Assembly (NCBI GenBank): GCA_000969725.1
Contig: JXSR01S033492.1
DNA length: 27,745 nt
Direction: 5' to 3' (one strand)
DNA from: Ophiothrix spiculata
Lineage: Eukaryota > Echinodermata > Ophiuroidea > Amphilepidida > Ophiotrichidae
In this document: positions 17,863 to 27,745 of the stretch, in pieces
How positions within the stretch are numbered: position 1 is the stretch's first letter
Layout of the letters: each line of letters starts with the position of its first letter
The notes under the pieces: model-generated
What the model was told of the DNA's origin: nothing
Database searches by the model: none
What the model saw: the letters and a program-made list of their open reading frames with translations, nothing else
Made by a program: the position numbers and the translations under genes

Positions 17863-18244
17863 CTAAAACAACAGTCTCCACACTTATCAATCTAAATTCC
17901 ACCAACGTCACTACTTCCACGGTCATTCAAGTAGGTCACTTTATAGAATGAGAAATTAACAACTGAAATCCCTTATTGTAGAGTTACATTATTGTTAACC
18001 ATTCATCCATATTTTCTATTCACCTTGTCACCATATGAGTGAAGAAACAAATAATGCAGGTAAAAAAGTTGAACGAAAGGTGCGGGTATATAATTGCAAT
18101 CGTAATAAATACAATAATTGATAAAAATGAATGTCTTAAAATAATCAAAAAAATAATTAAAACACTGACATCAAATGTAAATGTATGAGAGTAACGTTAT
18201 AACAAGAGATATTTAAAATAAATTACACAAGAAATAAACAGACA
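17863..18244. other. A+T-rich stretch, nothing recognised
   Basis: This is unique sequence between the candidate exon and the tRNA-like remnant. No paired exon for the candidate is visible here. Confidence 0.4.
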
Positions 18245-18249
18245 AAATT

Positions 18250-18329
18250 GCCCGCATAGGACTTGAACTTGTGCTACTGGCCACCCCTGGTTTCTCATTC
18301 CTGCTCTTTACCACAACACTAAACGGGTT
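18250..18329 (-). mobile_element. tRNA-like sequence, SINE head or tRNA pseudogene
   Basis: On the minus strand TAGTGTTGTGGTAAAGAGC fits a polymerase III A box with its D-arm context, and AGTTCAAGTCCT (about 18258-18269) fits a B box. CCCG at the 5' side can pair with CGGG at the 3' side. The remaining arms do not fold into a convincing cloverleaf, and the middle (ACCAGGGGTGGCC) resembles SINE heads more than a tRNA. It sits in unique DNA just upstream of segment B. It differs from the tRNA-like sequence at 8061-8132 and so would be a second family. Confidence 0.55.
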
Positions 18330-18474
18330 CACTCACTTGAATTATGCCAAAGCAAATGCTATAGACTTCATTTAAAAAGTGTCGATAATTTGTCGAAATT
18401 CCAAAGTGTATTGCAAGGGGGTGTGTAAAGATAACTCATGACTATCACACGGGCACTATATTTATATTGTAAAG

Positions 18475-19041
18475 TAGTTAGCATTTAACGGCGTTTACAG
18501 GACATATTTGGTGAAAAAAAGTCAAAAAGATCATACTTATATTCAATTTAGGATATTCTTTCTCTTATTCTATTCAAATGGAACATTCTGCTGTTAACCA
18601 AGGATAATATTCTAGGTGCGTAATGTAATTTAAATTAATTCAATAGTTGAATAGCTAAACTCTTTGAAATGCTTAGGTATATTTCCATTAGCTTTGACAC
18701 CAACACCTGTTCATGATTAAAGGATTTAACGTTCTTTCAAAGTAGAATTATTTAAGATACGTTCGAAGCTACTGGTTGTTCAACTTAGTTGTTCAACTCT
18801 TGTTCAAGTTGTTCAAGTCTTGTTCTCATTTATGAGTAATAATAACTTTGAACATCTATGCTGTAATTCTTCGTATATACATGTATATATACTATTAAAC
18901 AATACATGCACAAAATAATAGCCTTAGGTTATCAAATCAAATCTATCACAAGTGTGACCAAAGTAATTCTTTTAATGGCCACTGTTTTTCGAGAATATCG
19001 TGTCGGGGTATTATGTCCACTGCAAGATTTTACCTCCCCAT
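18475..19041 (+). repeat. Segment B, first block (partner of 15424-15950)
   Basis: This is collinear with segment A, first block. One local difference is an expansion of GTTCAA-type units at about 18776-18822, where A has a single passage. The 71-codon frame at 18906-19121 overlaps the end and is not supported by the partner. Confidence 0.85.
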
Positions 19042-19422
19042 CAGTTTGCGAAACACAAAATCAATATTCAAAACAAAAATATAATATAGAGACTCTGCTA
19101 TGTGTAAGTTTACACATTTAAGCGGTAAAAATGACGTTCCAGCTTCTTTTTGCCAAAAAAGAATTACCCCCTTAAAATCTATGTTTTAATAGAATTGATA
19201 CAAATGATGGTTGGTATCTGTTCGTTATGATAAACGTTTGGTAGGATACAGTTTAGCATCAACAAACAAACACAAACTATCTTTATACACAATTTTACTG
19301 GATAAATCCAGCATAATTTGTATCAAATGTTACGTCTGTAATCCTACCGATATGAACTGAAATTTTGTTTTTTGACTCACTCCTTGCCCTGTCTTGTTTT
19401 ATATATTTTGCATTTGTTGGAG

Positions 19423-20527
19423 CAATGGCGTAGCTAAAGGGGGCAGGGGCAGTGCCCGCATAAACAGTTGATCGGTCCGGGCGGGCGTAGGCCGCCTCTT
19501 AATAGAGAGATTGCGATTACCACGTTACACGGGACGGGGTACAAAACGTGAGCATTTTTAACTCACGTTTACGTAACGGTTCACGCCTACGCGCAATACC
19601 ATAGATTGCCTATGTATATTTCATTATGTCGCCCTCTCAGCAAAGAGTTTTCGATTCATGCAATGAATGTCGCCTCCTCTCATAATGGTCATGATCATAG
19701 ACATATCTGATCGAGGGCGTAAATTCTTAAGCTAAAGAAATTATATGCATCGCTTATGATGTCTATGAATGGTTGGCTAATTTTCAATAGAACTCACGTA
19801 CGTATTGAACGAATAGCCACGTAAAAAGACTCACTTCAAACGGTTATTACAACATGTGTTGCTGCTATTCACGTATTATTGATCGTTCACGTTCAGGGTA
19901 TTGGCTTTCCAAAGCAGATGTGTAGAACTTAAAACTTTGACACAGAAGTCAATGCAAAATCCGAAAATCCCTACTTACAGGTGTGTAAGTGCGAAGTTTG
20001 CAACCCTTAATCTTTACAACCAAACGCAATAAAACCTCGATAAGTGATATGTATGTCTGTACATTATTCTTACATGTGTTCATCTGATTTTGATATAGCT
20101 TTTATTTAAAACAATAGGGGACATCGATTAAGTGATTAGTATTCACGTTAAAGTGTACGTGAAATTCTGCAATACACGGTGTGCTGTACTGTTCAAGCAG
20201 GTAATGGTTGGCTGAATTTCAATAGAACTCACGTTTACGTTCGCGTTCGCGTTCGCGTTCTGGATGATCGCAAACTCTCCAATGTCGGTTTGGTCATCGG
20301 TAAAAGTTGACATTTTTGGCATAAAAAATTAGCCTTCCTGCAGCGTGTCAAATAGTTAAAACCCCCATAGCTTCCCGAGCTTTCGTCCCCTGGACCTCCA
20401 CCAGGGGCTTTGCCCCCGGACCCCCGGAGGTCCTAAGGCGGGACCTTGCACCCAAACCGTTATTCGCTTCGCTCACTACGTTCGTTCCGCTTCGCATGCA
20501 ATTCTGTCGGTTCATGCTACGCCACTG
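19423..20527. mobile_element. 1105-bp non-autonomous hAT-like transposon
   Basis: The left end is CAATGGCGTAGC and the reversed right end is CAGTGGCGTAGC, matching the CAGNGGCG-type ends common in hAT elements. Eight-base flanks TGTTGGAG (19415-19422) and TGTTGAAG (20528-20535) agree at seven of eight positions, as expected for a hAT target-site duplication with one later change. The interior is richer in G+C than its surroundings. It has a direct repeat of about 30 bp (AATGGTTGGCT...TTTCAATAGAACTCACG at 19769 and 20203), a hexamer run of GTTCGC (about 20239-20260), and a G+C-rich palindromic patch whose arms are GGACCTCC and GGAGGTCC (about 20390-20432). No transposase frame is present. Confidence 0.9.
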
Positions 20528-20768
20528 TGTTGAAGTGTAACATGTCTAAGTTATTTTTAAGAGGTTGACTACCTTACAGGCCTTCTTGGCCTTCCAGCCT
20601 ACTTCTCCATAAATTTTGCTTGTGTTGGTATTTTTTTGTTTCTTTGACAAAGTCTTCACAACTGAGACTCACTTTGCAGAAACAGGTTTGATCATTCAAG
20701 TAGTTCAACTTGTTGACAAATAGACGGATTAAAATGATTAGTATATTCTTCCTAAACATATTTATATA

Positions 20769-21768
20769 CACAGCAAAAAATAAAGACTAAAAGTTTGCGA
20801 TTAACGTGTTTCGATTAAAAAAAGACTAACTTTTTTAATCTTTGAAGAGCAAATAACGTGTTTTCTTGTTAATCGCCGCCAGAGTAACTGTAAATTTCGG
20901 CTGAACAGTGGAAAAACGCTATATTTATTAATCGTTTGGTACATGTTCCGTACTTTTACTCGTAATTCGGAGCAAAACGTTCTGGTTCACAGATTAAAAT
21001 TTACTGCGAACAACGACGTGATCAAAACGCAAAATGGACCCCTTCGAGCCCTGCAGCGATAGAGACATTGCTGCATTGTTATATCAATGGGGACTACCTG
21101 GACTTATTTCTATATTCAAAGGTACATGTAATTGTTAATTTTGGTAAATGCTGAACTATCAAATGACGATGCATTGTCCACTCCAGCAAACATAATATAG
21201 TAAGCTTAATGGACTTCGATGCAAATACATCGAGCATTGACGATCTACGCAGCTAGTGACTGCTTCTGAGCCACAGGATTTATTTAAAGGGTGTACTAGT
21301 CCATGTTTGGCTTGAAAATGTGACATGCCAAGTAGACCAATAAACAGTGTAATTCCGGGGGTGCAAATCAGTGTTGATATGAATAATAAACTTGATGGTT
21401 CAGCACTTTAAAACCAAAATTATTAATAACATTTATCATCGAATATAGAAATAAATTCAGATAGTCCCCATGGGGACCATGCATAGATTTAACAATGCCT
21501 CCATCTCCATGCCTTTCATTTAATCAGTAATCGATTAAGTTTGAAATTTCAATCAACATGAGAGTAAAAAGGGAACTAGTCTACCATGGAGTAATTTTTG
21601 CTCAACCTTTGCGATTAAAATATTTACTCTTTTAAAAGATTAAACAATTTATTCAACAGGGGAGTAATCCTTTAATCTAGCAACATCGAATGAAAATTAC
21701 TCAAAAAACGACTTGTTCCCTTGTTGATTAAATTTTTACTCTACGTTGAGCAATTATTTTTTGCTGTG
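20769..21768. mobile_element. 1000-bp TIR element with TA flanks and an internal inverted repeat
   Basis: Both ends read CACAGCAAAAAATAA in opposite orientation and are bordered by TA (20767-20768 and 21769-21770). Segment A lacks the element at the corresponding place (about 16490-16520). An internal stretch at 21060-21172 is repeated in reverse at 21391-21510; ATAGTCCCCAT and GAATATAGAAATAA are shared landmarks. The right half has six GAGTAA/TTACTC motifs at about 21563-21740. No transposase is recognised. The TA flank is compatible with Tc1/mariner-like or other TA-targeting superfamilies. Confidence 0.8.
21034..21120 (+). CDS. Candidate short first exon with SAM-like start (speculative)
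   Basis: An ATG in good context (AAAATGG) opens 29 codons, MDPFEPCSDRDIAALLYQWG followed by LPGLISIFK, and then meets GGTACATG, a possible splice donor. Unspliced, the frame stops after five more codons. The pattern D-I-x2-L-L-x3-G-L-x2-L-I-x2-F-K resembles the beginning of a sterile alpha motif (SAM) domain, where D-V-x2-W-L-x2-x-G-L is followed by a hydrophobic pair and F. Only the first half of such a domain would be encoded, and no continuing exon is found. The segment lies inside a transposon-like element and is duplicated, in decayed form, in its other arm. A captured host exon, an element-encoded peptide, or chance are all possible. Confidence 0.25.
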
Positions 21769-22209
21769 TACGTCGCGTGAGTCGGTATTCTTAGTAACAG
21801 ATTGCAAGTAGTGGTAACAACTGGCTTTAACATGCGAGACGATATACCGTATACTCAGCGGCCTCTAACCCTCTGTAAGGTAATTGAAGAATACCACTTT
21901 ACTAAAGTGTCCTTACTTAATGTAGATTACAGTAAATAGAAAAGCCTGCTGATATGGACAGTTATTGACGCAATTGCTTCAAATAAATTAGAACACGTGT
22001 TTGCCTCAGAAGAAGAAGTTTCTTCACAACAGAAACATAATGTCCGCTGGAGAAGTGAACGCAACACAATAACTTTGCTTACTGGCTTTGTTTATTACAC
22101 TTTATGAAGGTGGAGAAGATATTGCTTTTCCTTGAGTAAGCTTAGCAAAAAAAGTTCTAACAGTTTTTGACTTAACATTCAAAACAGCATTCGTATTTAT
22201 TCACTTAAA

Positions 22210-24026
22210 ATGATGTGTAATAATTATTGCAAGTATTATGGAAATAATATATTTATCTTACACCTAAAATTGTCATTTTTTTTATTAGGATGCGATATTT
22301 ATCATAACGTGGTTTTTTTTAAATTAACAACATAACAATTACACTTCATAAGTAATACTGCAAATTCAAAACCTTGCAAAATAATTTAGCAACGTTGTGA
22401 AAATACTCATTAGACACACATTAGGATGTATTTTTCTTAAAATTATGTTATTTTCTCAAAAGTTTCTTTCAATAAAAATTTTTAAACTCTTTTGACACGA
22501 GTGAATCACCCGTTTTTTAATTCAACAAGAGAACTTCTTGCCTCTAGGGCCATGTGTGGTTTGCAGGTGTTCCAAATATACTTGTACATTAACTCAAACC
22601 GATGATGTTATATGATGATTGAAAATAATTCAGGACGAAACTATAATGGGTGAATACACCTTTTTGGATTGTGAAGATTAATGTGATGAGCTTCTCTACG
22701 ACCTTGGTTCGAATATTCCCTATGGATTGCGGTGGAAAGCTGATATGGATTAAGCTTAAATAAATATTCGTTTAAACTATAACGTTTTAGAAGATAAGAA
22801 TGAAAACATGCTTATCAATGATACCATCTTCGTATTCTACTAATGCATGCTAATATTCACAATCTGAATTTGCAATCTTAATATATTACGTATATAAATA
22901 TTACGTATTTTATTAACTAATGGCCCAGAATTTTCCATTAAGAAAAACGAGAAATGCGTAAAAAAAAGAAAGGAAAGGAATAGTTCCCATGGGTAAAGAT
23001 AAAAAATATGGCAACAGTTTTCAAATCTGATTAATACCGAGTTTCTATGCCTATGATGGTCACATAGAGTACTGGTCACAACATGTATAACTTTGTCTTA
23101 TAAAGGGTGATTTGACCTGTGGCCCTAAATAGCAAAGTTAGTTAGCCCGACGTTGGGCCAATTATCTTTGCTACCTGGGATGTGATTATAAATCCATAAA
23201 TCAATCTGAGGATTTAAATACGATGGACATTGTCACATCAACGTTGAATTGAATAATTCTAAGTTTTCCCTCTATTATTTTTTCTTTTCCAAACATTTTC
23301 AAGTTTAGAGAGAGTTTTCATAAGTTACTAAAGGTAATTTCTTTTCTGGTTAATAAAAAGAATAACACTATATAAATGTATGCTGGAAAATTCGCTTGAT
23401 TCCGATGAATTATTTCTTGTCAAAAACTGTTTTTTCAAAAACACAAGCAAGTTTGAAAGAACAATTTATGGTTAATTGTTACATCCAATGATTCTTAATA
23501 ACTAAAAATTTTGATAGAGGAGTGACCTTCATGACGAAAATTGAATCATGAATTGGATCATGAATTGCCCCTTAAATTTTACGTGAAATCTAAGCCACCG
23601 ATTTAACTGAGTCTCACTCAACTAGATGTTATGTATGGTTCCATTGCAAACTTGTATATACATGTATAGTACATATTTATTATTTAAGACCTAGAATATA
23701 GGGCGGAAGGGCATTTCATCATGTTCAATTGCTTGATATGACAACTGGATTAAGATAAATCTGGTTATAAGACTAAGTGTAATGTCAGTGTAATACGGTT
23801 GGGAAACTATGACGCTGATACATTTTAATCTTATTTTTAACATCTTATATGATTTTGAAATAAGATGAAGTTGATGTATTTGAATTATAAGGAAATAAAG
23901 AGAAAAAAACATCTGAATTCTTATTCATATATAAAGTTTGACGAGTAGTCCAGTGATTAAGATTGATGGTCAAAAAAGTACGAAAACTAAGTTGTTTTTA
24001 TTATCAAAACAACAACAACAACAACC
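22210..24026. other. A+T-rich intergenic stretch with one hairpin
   Basis: No exon, RNA gene or dispersed repeat is recognised. Minus-strand frames at 22840-23079 and 23691-23912 are rich in F, I, L, S and K and show no motif. Direct repeats of ATCATGAATTG occur near 23545-23568. A (CAA)n run closes the interval at 24005-24026. Confidence 0.5.
23130..23173. repeat. Hairpin with 19-bp arms
   Basis: TAGCAAAGTTAGTTAGCCC at 23130-23148 and the complement of TAGCAAAGATAATTGGCCC at 23155-23173 pair with three mismatches around a 6-base loop (GACGTT). It may be the core of a decayed palindromic element. It is not followed by a T run that would suggest a polymerase III terminator. Confidence 0.75.
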
Positions 24027-24780
24027 TGGAAACTTTTTTCAGCAGCCAATATCTCATATAATTGAATCTTATTTATTAATTTGATGCATTATTTAAAACG
24101 CTAGCAACCTCCTTTATAAAATGATATCAAAAATAAGCGGTCCAATTGATTACAATGTTATAGGTGATATATGAAAAACTTGTTTGTATGTACTCATTAA
24201 GAAAACAAAGTTCATTTCCCTTCAATTTGTATAGCAAGTGAAACCTCCGTATGCACATGTCCTTGGCATCCCGTTCCACAGACCTTTTTAAAAGTTATGA
24301 TACCACGCTGTTATTTTCACTAACATCATAATTATGTTGCTGCAACTTACTTTTGTGACAACCCATCTTCAAGTTGGCCATTAGCAGACCAGTTTTAGTC
24401 AGATTTGATAATCGCGCCGTGATGAAGCTTGGATTGAGCACCGAATGATCACTTTAGGGGAGGTGACAAGCAAGATGGAATAATTTAGGAAACCTTTAAG
24501 CTTTGAATCCTATCCTCACCTTTTGATATTAGAAAACAATTTATTTTCCACTTGCATTCATTCATGTTTATCCTATAGTATTATCATCATTGGGATTAAC
24601 ACAGATACTGCTCAATTTTGGGACCCACCGGCTAAGAAAGTGGTATTACTCAGATATTAAGCAAGCTCTCGTTACAAATTTGGTGTACTTTTAAACAGGA
24701 GGTTTCTTAGTATTTCAAATTATGTATCAAATAAATTAGACTCAATTATATATGATATAGGCGGCTGAAAAAAGTTTCCA
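24027..24780. mobile_element. 754-bp element with long inverted terminal repeats
   Basis: The first bases TGGAAACTTTTTTCAGC match the complement of the last bases. Homology between arms continues inward for well over 75 bp with about one change in five: CATATAATTGA, TTATT..TTGATRCAT, then AACCTCCT.TWTAAAA. The interior has a minus-strand frame of about 50 codons containing VLNPSFITARLSNLTKTG that I do not recognise. No target-site duplication is clear, because the left flank is a CAA repeat. This is probably a foldback-type or other TIR element. Confidence 0.8.
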
Positions 24781-26981
24781 TTTTTTGGAGAAGTGTATGT
24801 TTACAAGAAGAGCTAACAAGCTTCAGCAATTCAACAACTCCATTGTGCAAAATAAAAAATACAGGAAAGTGTAGGTCTATAATGAATAGTTACAACACTT
24901 ACAATTAACTTTTCATAGCAAAATGTAATTCTTGTTGCAATTATTAGTTAATGTTTAATCAATTTTCTTTAGCACGTAAGCTCGACTGACACACGAAAAT
25001 GTGAATTTTGCATGTAAGCACCGTTTTTATAATCATTATGAAAAAAGGTTATGCGCAAATACTATATATTTTGTTTCGGTTTTAGAACTAAAAGAATTTT
25101 TATAGTTCTTTTTAAGTTTTGTCGATATTGGGTGAAACAATATGTTGTTAAATTAATAGTCTAATGCAATAACAGAATAGCCAGGTACACCAGTGTGTTA
25201 TTTGGACTATTTGCAACAGCACAGTGGGATAAATTGTATCATGTAATCATTGCTATTGGTACTTTGGTAACTACTTTTTTTCTCCATTTTATAAGATAAT
25301 TTCAATGGGGATACGTTTATTCAAAAATGTATGCATTTTTATAATATTCTATTGTAAATGCGTAAAATATGCCACAAGTTATCAAGTAATTGTATTTCTA
25401 GAGCTTACTGACCATTAATACAACAATCTTGTCGAATGAAAATAATTGACTATGAGAGAGAGGCAATTGTACAAGATATTTGTCAGATATAATTTTCCAC
25501 AAATTTCAAAATGTAATCGACAAATAATAACACCAAGTCATATTCTTTCAATAAATGCATCGTACATTCTAATCCCTACAATCTGCCTATATATATATCA
25601 TACAAGTAGCATGCATCGGATCATAATGTAATGATGGTAATTATGCTTCTTAGAATCAAATTCCCTCGATAATCCAATCATATCGGGAGTAAAAAGCAGA
25701 TTAATATGCAATATGTTCTGCCGTCCTATATCCTAGGAAATCATATATGTGTCGAGAATATTGTCAGGTTTGCAACTGATACAAGAAAGCATCATTTAAT
25801 CTTTTAGTGATAACCATAGTTACTTTGTTTCTATTCTTTGAATAATGCATGAAGCCATATGGAGCAACGATGATTAGTATTGTTTTCTGTTTGAATTCAA
25901 CAAATGGATGTGGGAGATGTAACAACAATCATTCATTACAACGCTACAATTTAATGACGTAATATAATATAATAATGTTGGTTCAACTATATCTCTTCTC
26001 TATTGTTTTTAATATTATTAATATTTAATTTTGGCGTTTCTTGGTTTTGATCAATTGCGGATATCCGTGCTATATGGAAGAGTATACATTACATGAATTT
26101 AACACGACTACTCAGTTTTAATTTACCTAAGTACCTTGCATTCTTATTTCTCTATGTTTGATATTAATGCTGCCTTTGTCTACGGCCATGTAAGTAATAC
26201 CAATATGAAATGGGTGTAAAATATAAATACTCTCGTATGTTTTCAAAGGAAAAGACACTAGATGCATTATGCATTTATAGATTTTTACAGTTTTGATGAT
26301 GTAGAAATAGGTCTTAAAGCTTGATATTTATTATACCCTTATTCCTAGTAGTTTATGTATTATAGCTTTGTGTTGTATTGAACTTAATAAATGGTGTCAA
26401 ATGTATCTTTTTCTTTCTATTTACCTTTTTTTGTTAACTGCATCGCCTATCTCATTGGATTTGTTGGGATATTATAAATATGTTATGGCTTCACATGATA
26501 GAACTCCTTCTACATTTGCCTTTCGACATGAAATAATATTGTCCCTTGCAATGAACTTCCTACAATGCACAAATCCCTGGATAGAAAACAGCAACAAATG
26601 TTGCTGTATTCTATATTATAGAGAAATGAAAATCTGAACAGGTAATATAAGATTCCCGGAGATAAGATTCAACTAAAGTTTACATTAATCAAAGTGCAAA
26701 AAAGACCCTTATCATAATGTTTTAAACTTTTCATCATATATTTCCTCATGCACACCATTTTTTCTTTCTTGGTCAAAAACAGGTTAAAATGATTTGATTT
26801 AATCTTATATTAATCTGTCCTATTGATGATATTGATTTAAAATAAATGAACATTATTTTCCAAGGTAATTCGTGGCATGAAAACCTCATCAAGATTCTCC
26901 TAAGATATGATTTATTATTTTAGTTTAAGCGGATTTGATAGCCATCCTTATCTTTATGTCCAATGCTATTCTTTACTGGTA
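24781..26981. other. A+T-rich intergenic stretch, nothing recognised
   Basis: Open frames at 25446-25631 and 26368-26637 have no domain signature, and their composition follows the A+T-rich background. No repeat partner within the window was found. Confidence 0.5.
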
Positions 26982-26983
26982 CA

Positions 26984-27006
26984 GGGTGTCCCAGAAAAAA
27001 ATCTTA
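26984..27006 (+). mobile_element. Possible transposon end, partner outside or lost
   Basis: CAGGGTGTCCCAGAAAAAAA preceded by TA resembles the ends of a widespread class of TIR transposons in invertebrates. No matching inverted end occurs in the remaining 740 bases, so the element would be truncated or continue past the window. This rests on recall of the end motif only. Confidence 0.3.
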
Positions 27007-27127
27007 TAATCTTTGCGTGTAGTTTTTTCAGGTTTAACAGACAGTCGGAAAGTATGTAAACATTGCATTTTATAGCCCATGAGTTGAACTTTAAGATACC
27101 GTTTGTTTCATTTCAATTGGTAATCTA

Positions 27128-27455
27128 GAGCAGTTATGCATTGTCAAATATTTGGATGTAAAATTTTCTGGTCCAATTTCACGATTCCTCTTGAATGAAG
27201 TTCTATAATAAAAAAAATGTCCTTGATCTGCTCACTCAACCGTAACCAATGTTATTAATCTATTGTGGACATGCTATCTTTTATTTATGCTGAAAACAAG
27301 GTACAAATTTGATTAAAAAATACGACAGATATGTAACTTTTTCATGGTGACCCATGTTTATTCCATTCAGAAACATCCATGCTTTATGAGTGAAAATCAT
27401 GAAATTGGACCAGACAAAAATCCAGCGAAATATTTGATAAAACATAATGACTATT
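27128..27455. repeat. Imperfect inverted repeat pair
   Basis: The stretch TTATGCATTGTCAAATATTT followed by CTGGTCCAATTTCACGATT (about 27134-27183) is matched in reverse by ATCATGAAATTGGACCAG and AAATATTTGATAAAACATAA (about 27396-27450). The best run is CTGGTCCAATTTCA. The arms enclose about 200 bases and may belong to the putative element starting at 26984. Confidence 0.7.
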
Positions 27456-27603
27456 GTGAGTGCAATATGACAAGAATATTTCCATGATATGAACAATTAT
27501 ATTTTAAATTTAACGAGACAAAGCCGAGTTAAATGGATTTTTTTTTTATAAAATGAAAATATTCTTTTCAGTGAATGAATTAAATATTCATTATTTGTTT
27601 TAT

Positions 27604-27738
27604 ATAACTCACCTAAAGATTCTTGTCATTTTATACATTTCAGTTCAAGACCTATATCTAGCTAAACAATGTATAGCAGAGTAAAAATGACAAACGCCTG
27701 ATAACCAAGCAAATGACAAGAATCTTTGCATGAGTTAT
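27604..27738. repeat. Inverted repeat with 28-bp arms at the window edge
   Basis: ATAACTCACCTAAAGATTCT continuing TGTCATTT (27604-27631) is complementary to 27711-27738 apart from a few changes, with AAGATTCTTGTCATTT fully shared. The spacer is about 80 bases. It could be a small MITE or an inverted end pair. No clear flanking duplication is seen. Confidence 0.75.
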
Positions 27739-27745
27739 GATCAGT

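Larger units (their letters stand above)
20600..22209 (+). repeat. Segment B, second block (partner of 16270-17570)
   Basis: Homology to segment A runs from about 20600 to 20766, is interrupted by the element at 20769-21768, and resumes at CGTGAGTCGG through to the CAGCATTC block near 22190. The R2 part (21772-22106) includes the palindrome CACTTTACTAAAGTG at 21894-21908. It contains the empty site for the 652-bp element found in A. The minus-strand frame 20574-20771 has no support from A. Confidence 0.85.

Noticed and set aside
22840-27496. Scattered 60-90 codon frames (22840, 23691, 25446, 26368, 27281)
   Set aside because: They are dominated by F, I, L, K, S and Y from A+T-rich DNA, have no motifs or splice context, and no paralogous support.

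Overview
The window looks like non-coding nuclear DNA from a metazoan, probably a marine invertebrate and possibly a mollusc. It is A+T-rich by eye, has no operons or ribosome binding sites, contains remnants of animal-type non-LTR retrotransposons and tRNA-derived elements, and has a 50-N scaffold gap. The 8-mer TACATGTA recurs at least seven times, which I associate with bivalve genomes. The species call is inference only. I find no intact protein-coding gene. Nearly all longer open frames are chance frames or lie in repeats.

Layout. Positions 1-10700 are dominated by an unrecognised repeat family (here 'U') in four copies: + at 1-2555, a partial + copy at 4645-5085, + at 5228-6793 and - at 7440-10700. 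Its copies are interrupted by a long palindrome (1486-1634), a tRNA-like fragment beside a perfect 16-bp palindrome (8038-8132) and a TIR element with 4-bp target duplication (9103-9900). Between the first two U copies lie an inverted copy of a second repeat ('R2', 3071-3312), a decayed antisense LINE fragment (3585-3905) and a short MITE (3975-4233). Positions 11140-12518 are a direct duplication of about 650 bp split by the N gap, running into a second LINE remnant that ends at 12833. A MITE with 23-bp perfect ends follows (13095-13802), then a LINE 3' tail with a GATT microsatellite (15106-15420).

Positions 15424-22209 are two diverged copies (A and B) of one multi-kilobase segment. Each copy has gained different mobile elements. 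A carries a 652-bp element (16812-17463) with an ATGA duplication whose empty site survives in B. B carries a 1105-bp hAT-like element with an 8-bp duplication (19423-20527) and a 1000-bp TA-flanked element with an internal inverted repeat (20769-21768). The last element holds a short ATG-to-splice-donor frame with a SAM-domain-like pattern. Between A and B, on the minus strand, is the best candidate genuine exon (17737-17862). The remainder is A+T-rich, with an inverted-repeat element at 24027-24780 and smaller inverted repeats at the right edge.

The main content is therefore a record of nested duplication and transposition. Several insertions can be checked inside the window, because a duplicated partner preserves the empty site. 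Identity statements are by-eye alignments, not computed values.
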